NCBI GenBank assembly: GCA_033026295.1
Contig: CM065179.1
Span: 24,359,275-24,423,274, forward strand
DNA: 64,000 nt
Direction of reading: 5' to 3'
Source of the DNA: Channa striata
Taxonomy: Eukaryota > Chordata > Actinopteri > Anabantiformes > Channidae
Under the pieces are notes generated by a model. That model saw nothing but the letters and a program-made list of their open reading frames with translations. It searched no databases and had not been told where the DNA came from. The translations under genes and the position numbers were made by a program. Shown piece after piece: positions 47,635 through 59,447 of this stretch; the stretch's first letter is position 1; each line of letters opens with the position of its first letter.

Positions 47635-48751
47635 TCTGTGTGACACTGTTAATGCTACTTTGTAAACTGAAGCATATTTTTTGTATTAGATATGCATGAT
47701 ACAATTAAAAATCGTTAGTGTACAACCTATTTCTTTTCTTGGAGCAATAAAATTAACTTTGTAAGCATCACTGGTGTCTGTGACTCCCATCCATTTAGGT
47801 GAACTTTACCAGCAAAAGCTGTTTTTAAGGTGATCAAAGTCACAGAGGCTTGTCAGGAAATACTTAGGATGAGCTGGACGAAGAGGTAAAATCGAATGAC
47901 CACACACCATAAAGAACACACACAGGTACCGTTTTTCAGGCACTTTCCTTATTCTATTTACAGTCACAGTCCAGGGAGAAACACTAAATATTATTTTAAT
48001 AATCAATAAAATGTGTTTTTTGCTTTCCACTTAAGCTCTTAACCAGGTGACTGTAGTGGCAGTACAGGGGGAGCCGTTCCTCACTCTAATCCGTGTGTAG
48101 CAGCAGCAAGGATTTCCAATACTCCATAAATTCCAGGCTTATCTCCAGACAGTGACTAGTAAATGGTAAGCAATGCTATCAATCATGGAGCTCCCTGCTG
48201 TGTGATTCATAGTAATGTGTTTCCATTTAAAACTCCCCCGGGTGGAGGAGAGAAGAGAGAGGAGGAGAGGAGAATGGCGAGTCTCTAGGCATCAAATTCC
48301 CCACAACAATCAATATGTGGAGCTCAAACAGCTCATGCCTCCGCTCGTCTGGGGAAAATAAATGTATTAAGGCAAAAGGAAATGCATTAAAGAGGAGGAA
48401 AAATGTGTTTAGGTGAAAAAAGAGTAATCAGAAATGAGGGATCAAAGCAAAGGCTACAACATACAAAGACAGGGCTGCCAGTAAGAAAAGGAACAACTTT
48501 GTAATACAGCACCACTAATGTGCATGAGTTCAAAGAGAGACAAATGGAGATCTCTTCTGGACAGGGAGCGAAAGACTTAAAATGATCACCCTCGTCTGTC
48601 TCTACAACATCTCTCCATGGTTAATGTAGGGGTGAGGAACCCATGCACTTTGAGGACCACAGCCCTGCTTGCTCTGCCACTATCCCTGCCCTACAAACTG
48701 TTCTTCCAGATTCACACATCCATAATGTCAGCTGTACTAATATAATTGCAA
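47635..48751. other. Non-coding stretch; possible conserved element near 48.09-48.41 kb
   Basis: No gene recognised. The 48090-48410 segment is non-repetitive with AT-rich sites and a GA patch ('agaagagagaggaggagagg'), and reads like regulatory DNA. Conservation is untested. Confidence 0.35.
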
Positions 48752-48784
48752 AAGGGAGTTCTAATAATCAATTAGAACTCCCTT
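48752..48784. repeat. 14-bp perfect palindrome, 5-nt loop
   Basis: 'aagggagttctaat' and 'attagaactccctt' flank 'aatca'. Confidence 0.9.
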
Positions 48785-51700
48785 GTGCCATCAATTGATG
48801 ATGGGCCTCTTCACACCTAGAGATTCCATTTAGCTACATCATGTCATCTACAACATTATATAGCAATAAATTGTATTTCTGATGATTTTAATGTTGAAAA
48901 AAAAACTGATTTTCAATCAAATATGATTTTTCTAAGTAAAAAAATAGCACAGTTTTGGCACAGTCTTTTACTGCTCTGACCTGGAACTATTTTGGCTGAA
49001 GCACAACCTTCCCTGAGGACTGACAGATGAGAGACTAAGTGTACAGGTGTGCCAATGGTTCTAGGAGACTAATGTAAATTGTCAACTACTGGGCAAATAG
49101 AAATTCTGAGTTTATGATCTGTGCATGGTGTACGCCACCTGGCTCCACACACCATAATAAGCAGTAAAGATACTGAATGGATGGATTAATGGATGGATAC
49201 ATGTATTATCTGGCAAAATAGACAACCTAGATTCTCATTTGTTGGGACATTTGTTGGGACACAGCAATCATAAATGTTACAAAGGATAAGAGGAGATCAC
49301 CAAAATCACAAGAGAATAATCTCTGTACCAAATTTCATTAGAATCCATTTGAAAGCTTCAGAATTATTAAAATTTTTTAACCATGGGCATTGCCATCCTT
49401 GTGGCTTCACCTCGAGTGTCGTCACTTTTCTCCTTGTCTGTAGCAACGTTTCTGGAAAAGACACCTGACCAATGGGAAATGCCTAATGTCACTGCATCAG
49501 ACTAGTTGTTAGTTTTAGCCATTAGTTGGACCCTGATGAGTGGTCTGTCAGATGATTCTGCATATTGCATTGTCCCCAGACACTGTCAACTTGGTGAATT
49601 AGTGCACAAGAAAAGAAATGGAGGACTGAATGGATGGACCAGAACAAAGAAATTATGATATCAAGATGTTGCTACCTGCTGATGTGGAGAGTTATTTCCT
49701 CTCATGTAACTGCAGGAGGTACATGCTGTGGCCTTTGCTATCTTTAGTGGCACGACGCAATGCAGTTAGCCTTTGTCACCGGTGTTTCACAATAACATAT
49801 TGTACAGTTAGAATAATGCATGTGTGCGCAAAGACAACAAAAAAGTATCAATGAGTTATTTTGTTACATACTGTAATAGTATTTACCATTGTAGCATGTA
49901 GACTCAATATAGGTTAGGGTTATTTTGCTTAAATCAAACAGAATCACGGCATAGTAATTTAAAATGAAGTTTAACATTGCGTGCAGCTGAATATCCCAAA
50001 CGGTCAAATCAATCTCCAGCTATTACAGGTGACATGTCAGGACTTATCTAAATGCAGTAATGACTAACTTATGTCCCTTTTTACCAATCTCCATAAATAG
50101 CAAAAAAAAAAAATGCAACAAATCCAGTCAACCCCTTTCTGCACTGCAATTGCAGCTGACAAAGCTGGGTGGCCATAGCACCCTCTTTTCCATTCACACA
50201 AATGTCCTCACCATCTTTGTGCGAAGCAACACACATTATCAATCAGAGTGCGGCTCTGTGAGCCACATGAAGAGTTCATCAGTCAGACGGCTGCTGTTTT
50301 TAAATTGCTTCAACAGAACATGGTTGAGAGACAAACTGATGAGCATGAACTCTCTTGGTAATCATGCCTTCAAAACAACAAATTGATGTGTGGTATATTC
50401 CCCAAGATTTAATGTAGATTTCCCAGGCTGGGGACAAACTAAGCATATGATTTGTGACTCACCTATACCCATATCTGCAGGCCTTCGGATCTACAGTACG
50501 CGACTTACATGTTGTCATCAGCAAGAAAGTGTGTTGAACAATTACTCTTTCCAAAAGGCTGGAAATACAGTTTGCTAAGGTAGCACCTGAGCACAGAATT
50601 AAAGAAAGACCATTGGAAGTATTCCTTCCCGGTACTTCTATTTGCAATGTGGCAACATAGAAACCCACATGCCTCATATAATATTATGAAGCTGAAGGGT
50701 ACATAGGCATCATATCAAACCCGGGTCAATAAAAGATTTACTCAGAACAATTATTTATCAGCCGGGGCAGACAGTTAAGGTAACGCAGAGGTCTTCTCTC
50801 TATATATAATGATGAATCACCAGTAAATCGCTCTGTGCCATACATCTGTTTATGTTAAAGGAGGTCATAAATCATAGAAAAATGCATTATGTTCTATTCA
50901 AAAACATTAGTCTGCTACGCATATCAAACCTGAAATATATAATAACCTTGTGCGCTCAGGCTTATTAAGTTCTCACAGTCAAGTGTGAAGGAACAAGCTA
51001 CATTTATTTTCGTTCAAGTAACACAATAATCTTTGGTATATTATTTTTACTTGATTTGTTTTTTACTGGAGATTTTTTTCATCTCTAGTAGTGTTGTACA
51101 CATTTATCCTGGTATTTTAATGTACTGTATTTCGTAGCATAAAGATGTATTTGAAATTAAAAACATTAACATTAACATTATGATCAGTGATTTTTTCACT
51201 TTTCAGAAATCACGGTCACAGAGTTGTCATTTGTTTTGTTCAAAAGGGGTCATAACATTGTAATGGTTGACACTTTTCTTCTAAATAATAAAAAAAAACT
51301 ACAGGTTCTCTCTGCTGTGAGATTAGCATACATGAAAAAAGGAGCAAATGTAGAGAAGAAAAGGACGGGAAATACTAAATTGATACCAAATTGCAACTAA
51401 CAAGTGTCTCTTGTATAAATAAGGGGGAATAGCGCCCCTATGGCAGCAGGTATGTCTTGAAAAAACACCAGAATGGTGGTTATTCTAGCAGCCTTTCCTC
51501 ACTATCGAAACACCCAAGTATGATTGTAGAACAATCACAGTGCGAATAGCCTGATACACAGGAATTGTGTGTTTTAGGCTCAGTAAAAACATGTTAATTT
51601 CTTTGTCTTTTTAAACTCATAGAGAAATTGTCAGCAACACATAAAACACAACTATAGAGTAACCAGTTCAGGGACGAACCGCTGACCTTCAATGACAATC

Positions 51701-51810
51701 ATTCCATCAAAAAAGCTGCAGCCTCGTCCCAAAAAAATCATGGTACTTTCTTGAGGTTGCAAGACAACTCTCACTCTGGTTAACAAATAACACTGAACAT
51801 AAATGTTAAA
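48785..51810. other. Non-coding stretch, nothing recognised
   Basis: Contains only small simple features: a 12-bp tandem pair 'atttgttgggac' at about 49237-49260, an A-run at 50101-50113, and three 'aacatt' units at 51164-51180. Open frames up to 108 codons have no recognisable domain. Confidence 0.5.
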
Positions 51811-52062
51811 TAGAGAGGGTTGCGTCAGGAAGGGCATCCGGCGTAAAACTTGCCAAGTACAATCATGCGAATCATCCATACCACTTCCATACCGGATCGG
51901 TTGAGGCCTGGGTTAACAACGACTGTTAACCTTGAGGGTGCCGGTGGAAATTGAACTACTGTTGGTCGAAGAAGGAGAGGACGCAGAACGGTTCGTGGTC
52001 AGAGAGAGAAGAGGAAAGGCAGGAGCTTAGATCTGACAGCAGGGACTCTTAACGTTGGCACA

Positions 52063-53023
52063 ATGACAGGGAAAGGTAGAGAGCTGGCAGACATGATGGA
52101 GAGAAGGAAGGTAGATGTACTGTGTGTGCAGGAGACGAGGTGGAAGGGTAGCAAAACACGTAGTATTGGAGGAGGATACAAACTGTTCTACCATGGTGTG
52201 GATAGGAAGAGAAACGGGGTTGGAGTGATCTTGAAGAGGGAGTTTGTGAACAACGTTCTAGAGGTGAAAAGAGTCTCACACAAGGTGATGAGCCTAAAGC
52301 TAAAAATCGAAGGGGTGATGGTGAACGTAGTCAGTGGGTATGCTCCACAAGTTGGCTGTGAGTTAGAAGAGAAGGAGAGATTCTGGAGTGAGTTTGATGA
52401 GGTTGTAGAGAGTATCTCCAGAGGAGAGAGTAGTTGTTGGAGCAGACTTTAATGGGCATGTTGGTGAGGGGAACATAGGTGATGAGGAGGTGATGGGCAG
52501 GTTTGGTGTAAAGGAAAAGAATCCAGAAGGACAGATGGTGGTGGACTTTGCTAAGAGGATGCAAATGGCAGTAGTCAACACTTACTTCCAAAAGAGAGAG
52601 GAACACAGAGTGACAAACAAGAGTGGAGGTAGGAGTACACAGGTGGACTACATTCTATGTAGACGAGGACATTTGAGGGAGGTTAGTGGTGGTAAAGTGG
52701 TGGTAGGAGAGAGTGTAGCCAGACAGTACCGCATGGTGGTGTGTAAGATGACTCTGGTGGTCAGGAAGAAGAAGAGAGACAAGACAGAAAAGACCAAGAG
52801 GTGGAAGCTAAAGAATGAAGAAACTTGTGAGGAATTCAGGCAGAAGTTGAGACAGGCTTTGTGTGGTCAGGAAGAGCTTCCAGATGATTGGGAAACTACA
52901 ACAGAGGTAATTAGGGAAACAGGTAGGAAGGTGCTTGATGTGTCATCTGGAAAGAGGAAAGAAGATAAAGACACTTGCTGGTGGAATGAGGAAGTACTGG
53001 ACTGCATCCAGAGAAAGACGTAA
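52063..53023 (+). pseudogene. RTE endonuclease (APE-type) pseudogene, copy 1
   Basis: The endonuclease nicks target DNA for target-primed reverse transcription. Visible motifs in order: 'VLCVQETRWKG' with the catalytic Glu (52110-52150), 'GVGVILK' (about 52219), 'VNVVSGYAPQVG' (52322-52357), a frameshift near 52440, then 'GADFNGHVGEGN' (Asp and Asn of the active site, near 52443) and 'RSTQVDYILCRR' (near 52630-52670). At 52727-52729 a TAC (Tyr) stands where copy 2 has CAC (His) in 'RQHRMM', the position of the family's catalytic His, so the enzyme would be dead even without frame breaks. Downstream a charged linker runs to a nonsense TAA at 53022, where copy 2 has TTG (Leu). Confidence 0.88.
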
Positions 53024-53080
53024 GCTAAAAGGAAGTGGGATGTAGAAAGGACTGAGGAAAGTAGACAGGAGTACAAGGAA

Positions 53081-54741
53081 GTGCAGCGCAGAGTGAAGAG
53101 GGAGGTGGCAAAGGCCAAACAGAAAGCTTACGATGAGCTGTATGACAGATTAGACACGAAGGAAGGAGAGAAGGACTTGTACAGGATAGCCAGACAGAGA
53201 GATAGAGATGGGAAAGATGTGCAACAGATAAGGGTGATTAAAGACAGAGATGGAAAGGTGCTAACAAGCCAGGAGAGTGTGCAGAGAAGATGGAAGGAGT
53301 ATTTTTTAGGAGCTGATGAATGAGGAAAATGACAGGGAAAAAAGGGAGGAAGATGTGGATGTTGTGGAGCAGGAAAAAGCAGAGATTAGAAAGGATGAAG
53401 TGAGGAAGGCTCTGAAAAGGATGAAGAGCGGAAAGGCTGTTGGTCCTGATGGAGGTGTGGAAGTGTCTAGGAGAGACAGCAGTGGGGTTTCTAACCAGTC
53501 TGTTTAAAAGGATTTTAGAGAGTGAGAAGATGCCTGAGGAATGGAGGAGAAGCGTTCTGGTACGATCTTTAAGAACAAGGGTGACACGCAGAACTGCAGC
53601 AACTACAGAGGGATAAAGCTTTAGGAAAGAGTAGTGGAAGCCAGGCTTAGGAAGAAGGTGGAGATTTGTGAGCAGCAGTATGGTTTCATGCCCCGTAAGA
53701 GCACCACTGATGCCATTTTCGCTTTGAGAATGTTGATGGAAAAGTACAGAGATGGTCAGAAGGAGCTGCATTGTGTCTTTGTGGATTTAGAGAAGGCGTA
53801 TGACAGGGTGCCGAGGGAGTATGTATGAGAGAAGCATGACGGTGGTGAGATGTGCCGTAGGTCAGACAGAGGAGTTCAAGGTGGAGGTGGGACTACACCA
53901 AGGATCGGCTTTGAGTCCCTTCTTGTTTGCTATGCTGATGGACAGGTTGACAGATGAGGTCAGACAGAAATCTCCCTGGACAATGATGTTTGCAGATGAC
54001 ATTGTGATTTGCAGTGAGAGTAGAGAGCAGATGGAGGAACAGCTGGAGAGGTGGAGGTTTGCTCTGGAAAAAGAGGCAAGAAAGTCAGTCGTAGCAAGAC
54101 GGAATACGTGTGTAAACGATACGGAGCAAGGTAGAAGCGTGAGGTTACAGGGGGCTGAGGTGAAGAAGGTGCAGGGGTTTAAGTACTTAGGGTCAACAGT
54201 TCAGTGTGATGGGGAGTGTGGAAAAGAGGCGAAGAGGCGAGTGCAGGCGGGTTGGAGTGGGTCGAGGAAAGTGTCAGGAGTGTTGTGTGACAGAAGAGTG
54301 TCAGCCAGACTCAAAGGAACGGTGTACAAGACAGTGGTGAGACCAGCTCTGCTCTATGGGTTAGAGACAGTAGCAGTGAGAAAGAGACAAGAGGCAGAGA
54401 TGGAAGCAGCAGAGATGAAGATGTTGAGGTTCTCCTTAGGAGTGACGAGGTATGACAGAATAAGGAACGAGCTCATCAGAGGGACAGCGCACGTTGCCTG
54501 CGTTAGCAACAAAGTCAGAGAGGCCAGACTGAGATGGTTTGGACATGTGCAGAGGAGGGACAGTGAATATATTGGTAGAAGGATGTTGGAGATGGAGCTG
54601 CCAGGCAAGAGGGCGAGAGGACGACCAAGGAGGAGATATATGGATGTTCTAACAGAGGACATGAGGTTAGCCGGTGTCAGAGTAGAAGATGCCCAGGATA
54701 GAGTGAGGTGGAAAAGGATGATTCGCTGTGGCGACCCCTGA
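53081..54741 (+). pseudogene. RTE reverse transcriptase pseudogene, copy 1
   Basis: Linker 'AKAKQKAYDELYDRLDTKEG' (53110-53170), then four frame lesions between 53300 and 53630 that are also found in copy 2. The RT core follows: 'YGFMPRKSTTDAIFALRMLM' (near 53680-53740), 'FVDLEKAYDRVPRE' (motif A, 53776-53818), a 62-bp deletion at 53819-53821, 'LHQGSALSPFLFAML' (motif B, 53891-53935) and 'MMFADDIVICSES' (motif C with the FADD metal-binding pair, 53987-54025). The C-terminal part has 'FKYLGSTVQ', 'VRPALLYGLETVAV' and 'RWFGHVQRRDSEYIGRRML', ending 'IRCGDP' and stop at 54739-54741. The catalytic residues are intact but the frame is not. Confidence 0.9.
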
Positions 54742-54774
54742 TGGGAAAAACCCAAAGAGAAGTAGTAGTAGTAG

Positions 54775-57027
54775 ATAGTCTCCAAGTCCTGTGTTTTCTG
54801 TTCCAACTTTTCTGTCTGTCTCTGTCATCCTCCCAACATGAACTTCCTTTCACTCTAAATACTACAGTACATCATGTAACTTTTTCATTTGGTCATGTCA
54901 ATTACTGCAGTCAGCAGACTTGCCCAACTTATTATGTTACTGTTTACTCTGTGACTAATGACTTGAGTCTCCTGACCCCACGTGACTGCCATTTATTGTT
55001 TGGAGACCAAATACAAGCCACCATCACCATCAAATATCTATTTATGCAGCACTAATTCATCAACGCAGAAGTTGTCCTTAGTTCCTCATCCCCATTACTG
55101 TTTAAGCTGAAAAAGCTGGTGTTTCAGTAATACTTGCAGTTAATCACACAACTTCACTGTTTATTGCAATACATTTGTTCTGCAGCTGGAGTTTTGACCT
55201 TTAGTCCATCTCCACTGAAATATTGCTTTTCATTCAACAGTTATTTTCAATTACTCCCATGTTGGTGTTTACCAGAGGTTGTAAAGCTGTTGTCAATTAA
55301 GAACAACTTTCTGTGCTGTTTGTTTAAAAATTTCCTTGCAGTTTAAAAAAGATAATGTTTTTTTGTTCTAGTAGGTTTTTCACTACATTTATCTGACACC
55401 TTACTTTTAGCAGCTGCAGATTCTTAATATCAAATATTCATTACAAGTGATGATATACTAATAAATATTAACCACCTGGCAGTAAAATTTGCTTCACCGT
55501 TAACAGCTCTTGTTTTTATTCCACACTACAGTTCTATATAGTTACACAGATATGTTTTATTAATTAACATTTTCTGGTGGGGGTCATAAATTTTGCCTTT
55601 GAATAAATCTGGATCAAACTGATTTATGTTATCAACAGCAAAGTCAATACAGCTTAAATAACAGTGATAAAAGAAGTACTCAGGTAATTTAGTAGAGTAA
55701 AATTGACAATATCAATACCTAAAAGTAGACATCCTGCTGTCAACATGCGACGACACTGAAAGAATAAACAATTTGGCTTAAAATTACTTAAACTACCAAA
55801 AGTATAAGTACTCCTTGTGAAGGATGGCTTATTTCCCATCAGTTATTATTGGATTATAATAATTGATACATTAATCTGTTCATCGCTTTAGTGCTGAAGC
55901 TGATAATGAAGCTGAGTCAAACCACTTATGTTGTGCTGATGGATCATATCTGTTACATTTTATAAATATCATTTTAATTACATTGCATATTCCTTGGTAC
56001 ACTGAGCATTTTACACTAGTGAAAAATACCATGATTGTACTGTACTGATTGTACAGTATATTGTATTACTGACCAGACCCTGAATAACTAATGACTATTA
56101 TTAGTAGTTCAAGTATATGTACTTCTACAATATGTTCAAACATAAAACAGCAGAAAATGCAAAAAAAGCATAAATAAGGACATTTCAAAATTGTACCAAG
56201 GTAAATGTTTTTACCCACTACTACTTTACAGTAGATTTTAAAGGATGTACCTAGCAGTGTACCTAGCAAGCACAAAAGCGTTTTTAAATTTTGTAGGGAA
56301 GTAATAACATTTGTTAATTTTGAGTACATGTGCCACCACTAAAGTAAACAGTAAACTCCGCCTGGAAAAAAAGAATCTCAAAGCAGCTTTGTTGTACAAA
56401 TCACCTGAATCTGTTGAAACATTCAACATGCTGCTACATTAACGGAGACCGATCTTTACGTGTTTGAGCTAGCCATGCTATATTTGAGACTCTACCATCT
56501 TCATCGTTTGATATTTGTGTTTTTAATCCAATGTCCAATCCAAAGTCATGATAAAGAATTGAACATACAGAATATAACAATATACAGTATACAGACAATG
56601 CTGGAACCAAATTGTGTTAAATGACCCAGCTGTTGAATAACTTGTAACCTATACGTGTCAAATGCATTGGATCCACCTTGATGATAGAGATTTTTTTTAA
56701 TCAAAATCCATAAATATGATCAAATACATTGTTGCAGTTAAACTAGTGAATGACAGTGGAATTTATTGCTAGTTGCGGACATTTACAAAGTATGTAAAAT
56801 AATGAGCAAAAAATACATTTATTCTCATTATATACTGAAAAAAGCAACATTTCTTGGGGATAAGATATGTATAATGATCGCTTTCCCTGTTTTGTGCTTT
56901 TGTTTTTTCCTACAGTCATGCTGTGTCTTAATAGATTGGGTCAATTAATACATATATGAACATCACTAAAGACATCACCAAAGACGTCAGGTAACCTTTG
57001 AAATTTGGTAAATAGTTGTCAAGGAAA
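54775..57027. other. Non-coding stretch between the RTE copies, first part
   Basis: AT-rich, with no gene or repeat recognised. A 12-bp tandem pair ('tgtacctagcag' / 'tgtacctagcaa') lies at about 56246-56269. Frames are at most about 115 codons, and the longest begins inside the RTE tail. Confidence 0.5.
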
Positions 57028-57305
57028 CAAATGGTCCGCACTTATATGGCACGTTTCTACCTGTAGGTAACTCAAAGTGCTTTACACTACTTCTTATTTA
57101 CCGATTCAAACTCAAAATCACACAGACATTCATGCATCGATGGGGGTGCATGAATGTGGGGTTCAACACTTATCGGGAGCAACTAAGCAGGGGTTCAGTG
57201 TCTTGCTCAAGGATGCTTTTACATGTGACCAGAGGAGCTGGGGACCAAACCAACAACTGTAGGATTGGTGGACAACCGCGCTACCTACTGCGCACAGTCT
57301 CCTCC
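57028..57305 (-). mobile_element. tRNA-derived SINE, minus strand, with internal fold-back
   Basis: Same family as 46.66-46.94 kb and nearly full length: 'aaatggtccgcacttatatgg', 'actcaaagtgctttacac', 'gttcagtgtcttgctcaagg', 'acatgtgaccagaggagc', 'ggaccaaaccaacaactg' (B-box complement) and 'gcgctacctactgcgcacag' (A-box complement). Where the sister copy continues past 'gatgggggagctgctatg', this copy has an inverted copy of the preceding 'acattcatgca', giving a hairpin. Confidence 0.88.
57126..57157. repeat. 11-bp perfect palindrome, 10-nt loop, inside a SINE
   Basis: 'acattcatgca' (57126-57136) and 'tgcatgaatgt' (57147-57157). The left arm belongs to the SINE consensus and the right arm replaces SINE sequence. 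Confidence 0.85.
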
Positions 57306-59404
57306 AAGTTTTGTAGTTAGATATGGACAGAAGCAACAAGCTGGTAGTGGAAAGCAAGTATACGGTTTCCTACTATGTTCTGTGGGATGTTTTCATCACC
57401 TCAGTATGATCTGTAGATTATACATTATACATTAGTATTTATCATCAGCTCACTTGGGGAACACAAAATTAAGTAAAGCTGCAGCATTTTATAATACAAA
57501 GACTTCTGGAGTGGATCATTGTTGGACCATCGGACACAGGTAAGCCTCCCTCTGTAACATATATATTTCTTTTATATATGCAAATATATTTCATTTATGT
57601 AGATTGCTGCTAACAGATCCAAAAACTGAAATTGTTTTGAATTACTTTGGGATCTCACGCAGCACCATAAACACAAAAACACACAGGATGCTGAAACGAG
57701 TGTCAGGACAAGTAAACTAATGACAGCAGGACAGCACAACAAGTAAACTAAAAGTAAGGAACTGTGATATTAGAAAAACACTGACTTCAACAATATCTGA
57801 GGCTGACTCCCTTTAAAACACTGCAAAGACCCTAACAAACATGTCACCAGCCTAAATGGAAATAAGTCTGCTTTCATTTTACTCCTTTTGTTTGATAATT
57901 GCTCACCGACATGAGGGAAATGGAGACTGAGTGATGCTGGGTGAGCACAATGGACCTCTTCCTTTTGCAAATGATCCATTTAGACTTTGCCCTCACTCTG
58001 TGATTCCATCAAGTCAACACGGTCACAAAACTCATAAATATATTTTACTCAAGCCCATCAGTGGTCTATTCCAAAGAACCCTTTGAATTAAACTTTTCAA
58101 ATTATCTCCCCACTCTTTCATAAGCCCACAATATGAGTGATGAAAAACCCAATATTCTACCCAGGAAAATATATATGTTTTTTGTCATCACACAATCCAG
58201 CCCTGCTGTCTCTTCTAACTTCAATTTGGATGGTCTGGGGGAAGTGTTGAGAAGTCACATAAAGAGAGATGGAAAGGATAAATGGATGGCTACTGTCATT
58301 CTAAAGGCAGATTTCTCATTAGGGCCCAGTTAAATCAAACCAAGATGACAATTTAAGGCTGATTAGGGCCACACATTAGAGCAGAGCTAAGATTATGAAA
58401 AGAAGGCCCGTCGTAAAAATGTAAGAGGTGATAGAGTAGCTCCAGTATAAATACAACCATCTCATGGTTATGGCTTTTGAAGTGCTGTCCCCTAAAACTA
58501 AATTATTTCTGCCGATCGTCTTTATAGAAAGATGCCTTTATCAATCATGGTCCTTGAGATTGTTTGCAGTCAAGAGGACACATACAACCTATCTTCCTTT
58601 AGGTGACGAAAGAACTCCAACTGTTTGGCACTGATTCAGATTCCACAATCAATATCCTATTATTCAGGTATCTCCACATTGCATTAGTGGATAAGTTCTG
58701 TCCAAGTTCTTAACTGTAACTGAGGGGGTCGAGGTCCAAAAAAAGTTGGGTCCATGCTATTTTGTACTAAAAAAGCTAAGTGATTTAGCACGACTTAAAC
58801 CAGGATTAATTCACAGTATTTTAAGTTAAGATCCCAAATTATCTTCAGGATTGTTTCCCTACACCAAACAGACAAACAGACACAAGAGGTCACAAACAAA
58901 TATCCAACCTTGTAGGCTCAATTGCGTTGTGCTTCACTAAGAGGGGATGCTGTTGTCAATCCAGTGGTGCACTAAGGGTTGGAGCACAGGTCCACAGTGC
59001 AGTACACACAGCTCACATGACCATGACCAGTTCATCACTCAAAACTGCATGTGCCCACCTGAATCACTGCAAGTCAAAAAAGCATTAAGTGTGAAGGAAG
59101 AGCCAGGAGATAGGTAAACTGGGTGATTGTTGTTTGGCAACACTGAATCAAAACCTGAATATTATAATAAAAATGGCATATATTGAGCTTCATTTTTCAT
59201 TCCTTGACCTTGATGGTTAAATACAATATTTAAAAAACTAAATTTCATGTTTCGGTATTTCCATTTGTTCATTTGTGCAACCCAAAAGCACAGCAAGTTA
59301 GATAATTTCCAACTGGCTTCATTTGGTTTTAATTTGGGGTTTACGTGTATGTTACAGTACATGCATGTAACACATAAAGGCTCTGCTTTTTTGTGTTACC
59401 CTTT
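57306..59404. other. Non-coding stretch; donor-like site and possible conserved element
   Basis: 'ggacacaggtaagcctcc' at 57533-57550 is a consensus 5' splice donor (CAG|GTAAGC) without a visible exon frame. The block 58130-58640 is non-repetitive and evenly composed (for example 'gcctttatcaatcatggtcc'), which is typical of conserved non-coding DNA, but untested. Confidence 0.35.
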
Positions 59405-59447
59405 AATCCATAGACAACTGCTTTACCAACTGAGTTACAGCCGCCCC
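59405..59447 (-). mobile_element. SINE tRNA-head fragment, minus strand
   Basis: 'gacaactgctttaccaactg' followed by 'agttacagccgcccc' is the complement of the SINE head with its A box. The body is absent and unrelated sequence lies to the left. A fossil fragment of about 43 bp. Confidence 0.6.

Larger units (their letters stand above)
51811..54774 (+). mobile_element. RTE-clade LINE copy 1, near full length, defective
   Basis: It starts at 'tagagagggttgcgtcagg' with the family's 5' region ('aagggcatccggcgtaaaac', 'ataccggatcggttgaggc', 'gggtgccggtggaaattg', 'ctgttggtcgaagaagg'). It runs through an APE-type endonuclease and reverse transcriptase, and ends 'gtggcgacccctgatggg' plus (AGT)n at 54761-54774. 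About 2.96 kb. There is no obvious target-site duplication. The single long ORF typical of RTE elements is broken by several frameshifts, one nonsense codon and a 62-bp deletion. Its closest relative in the window is the inverted copy at 60.7-63.5 kb. RTE clade is assigned from endonuclease/RT motifs and the triplet tail. The exact family name is unsure. Confidence 0.92.

Noticed and set aside
53238..53771. 177-codon minus-strand frame, repeated almost identically at 61777-62310 plus
   Set aside because: Both are the antisense of the same RTE linker/RT region. Their similarity reflects the duplicated LINE, not a conserved gene.
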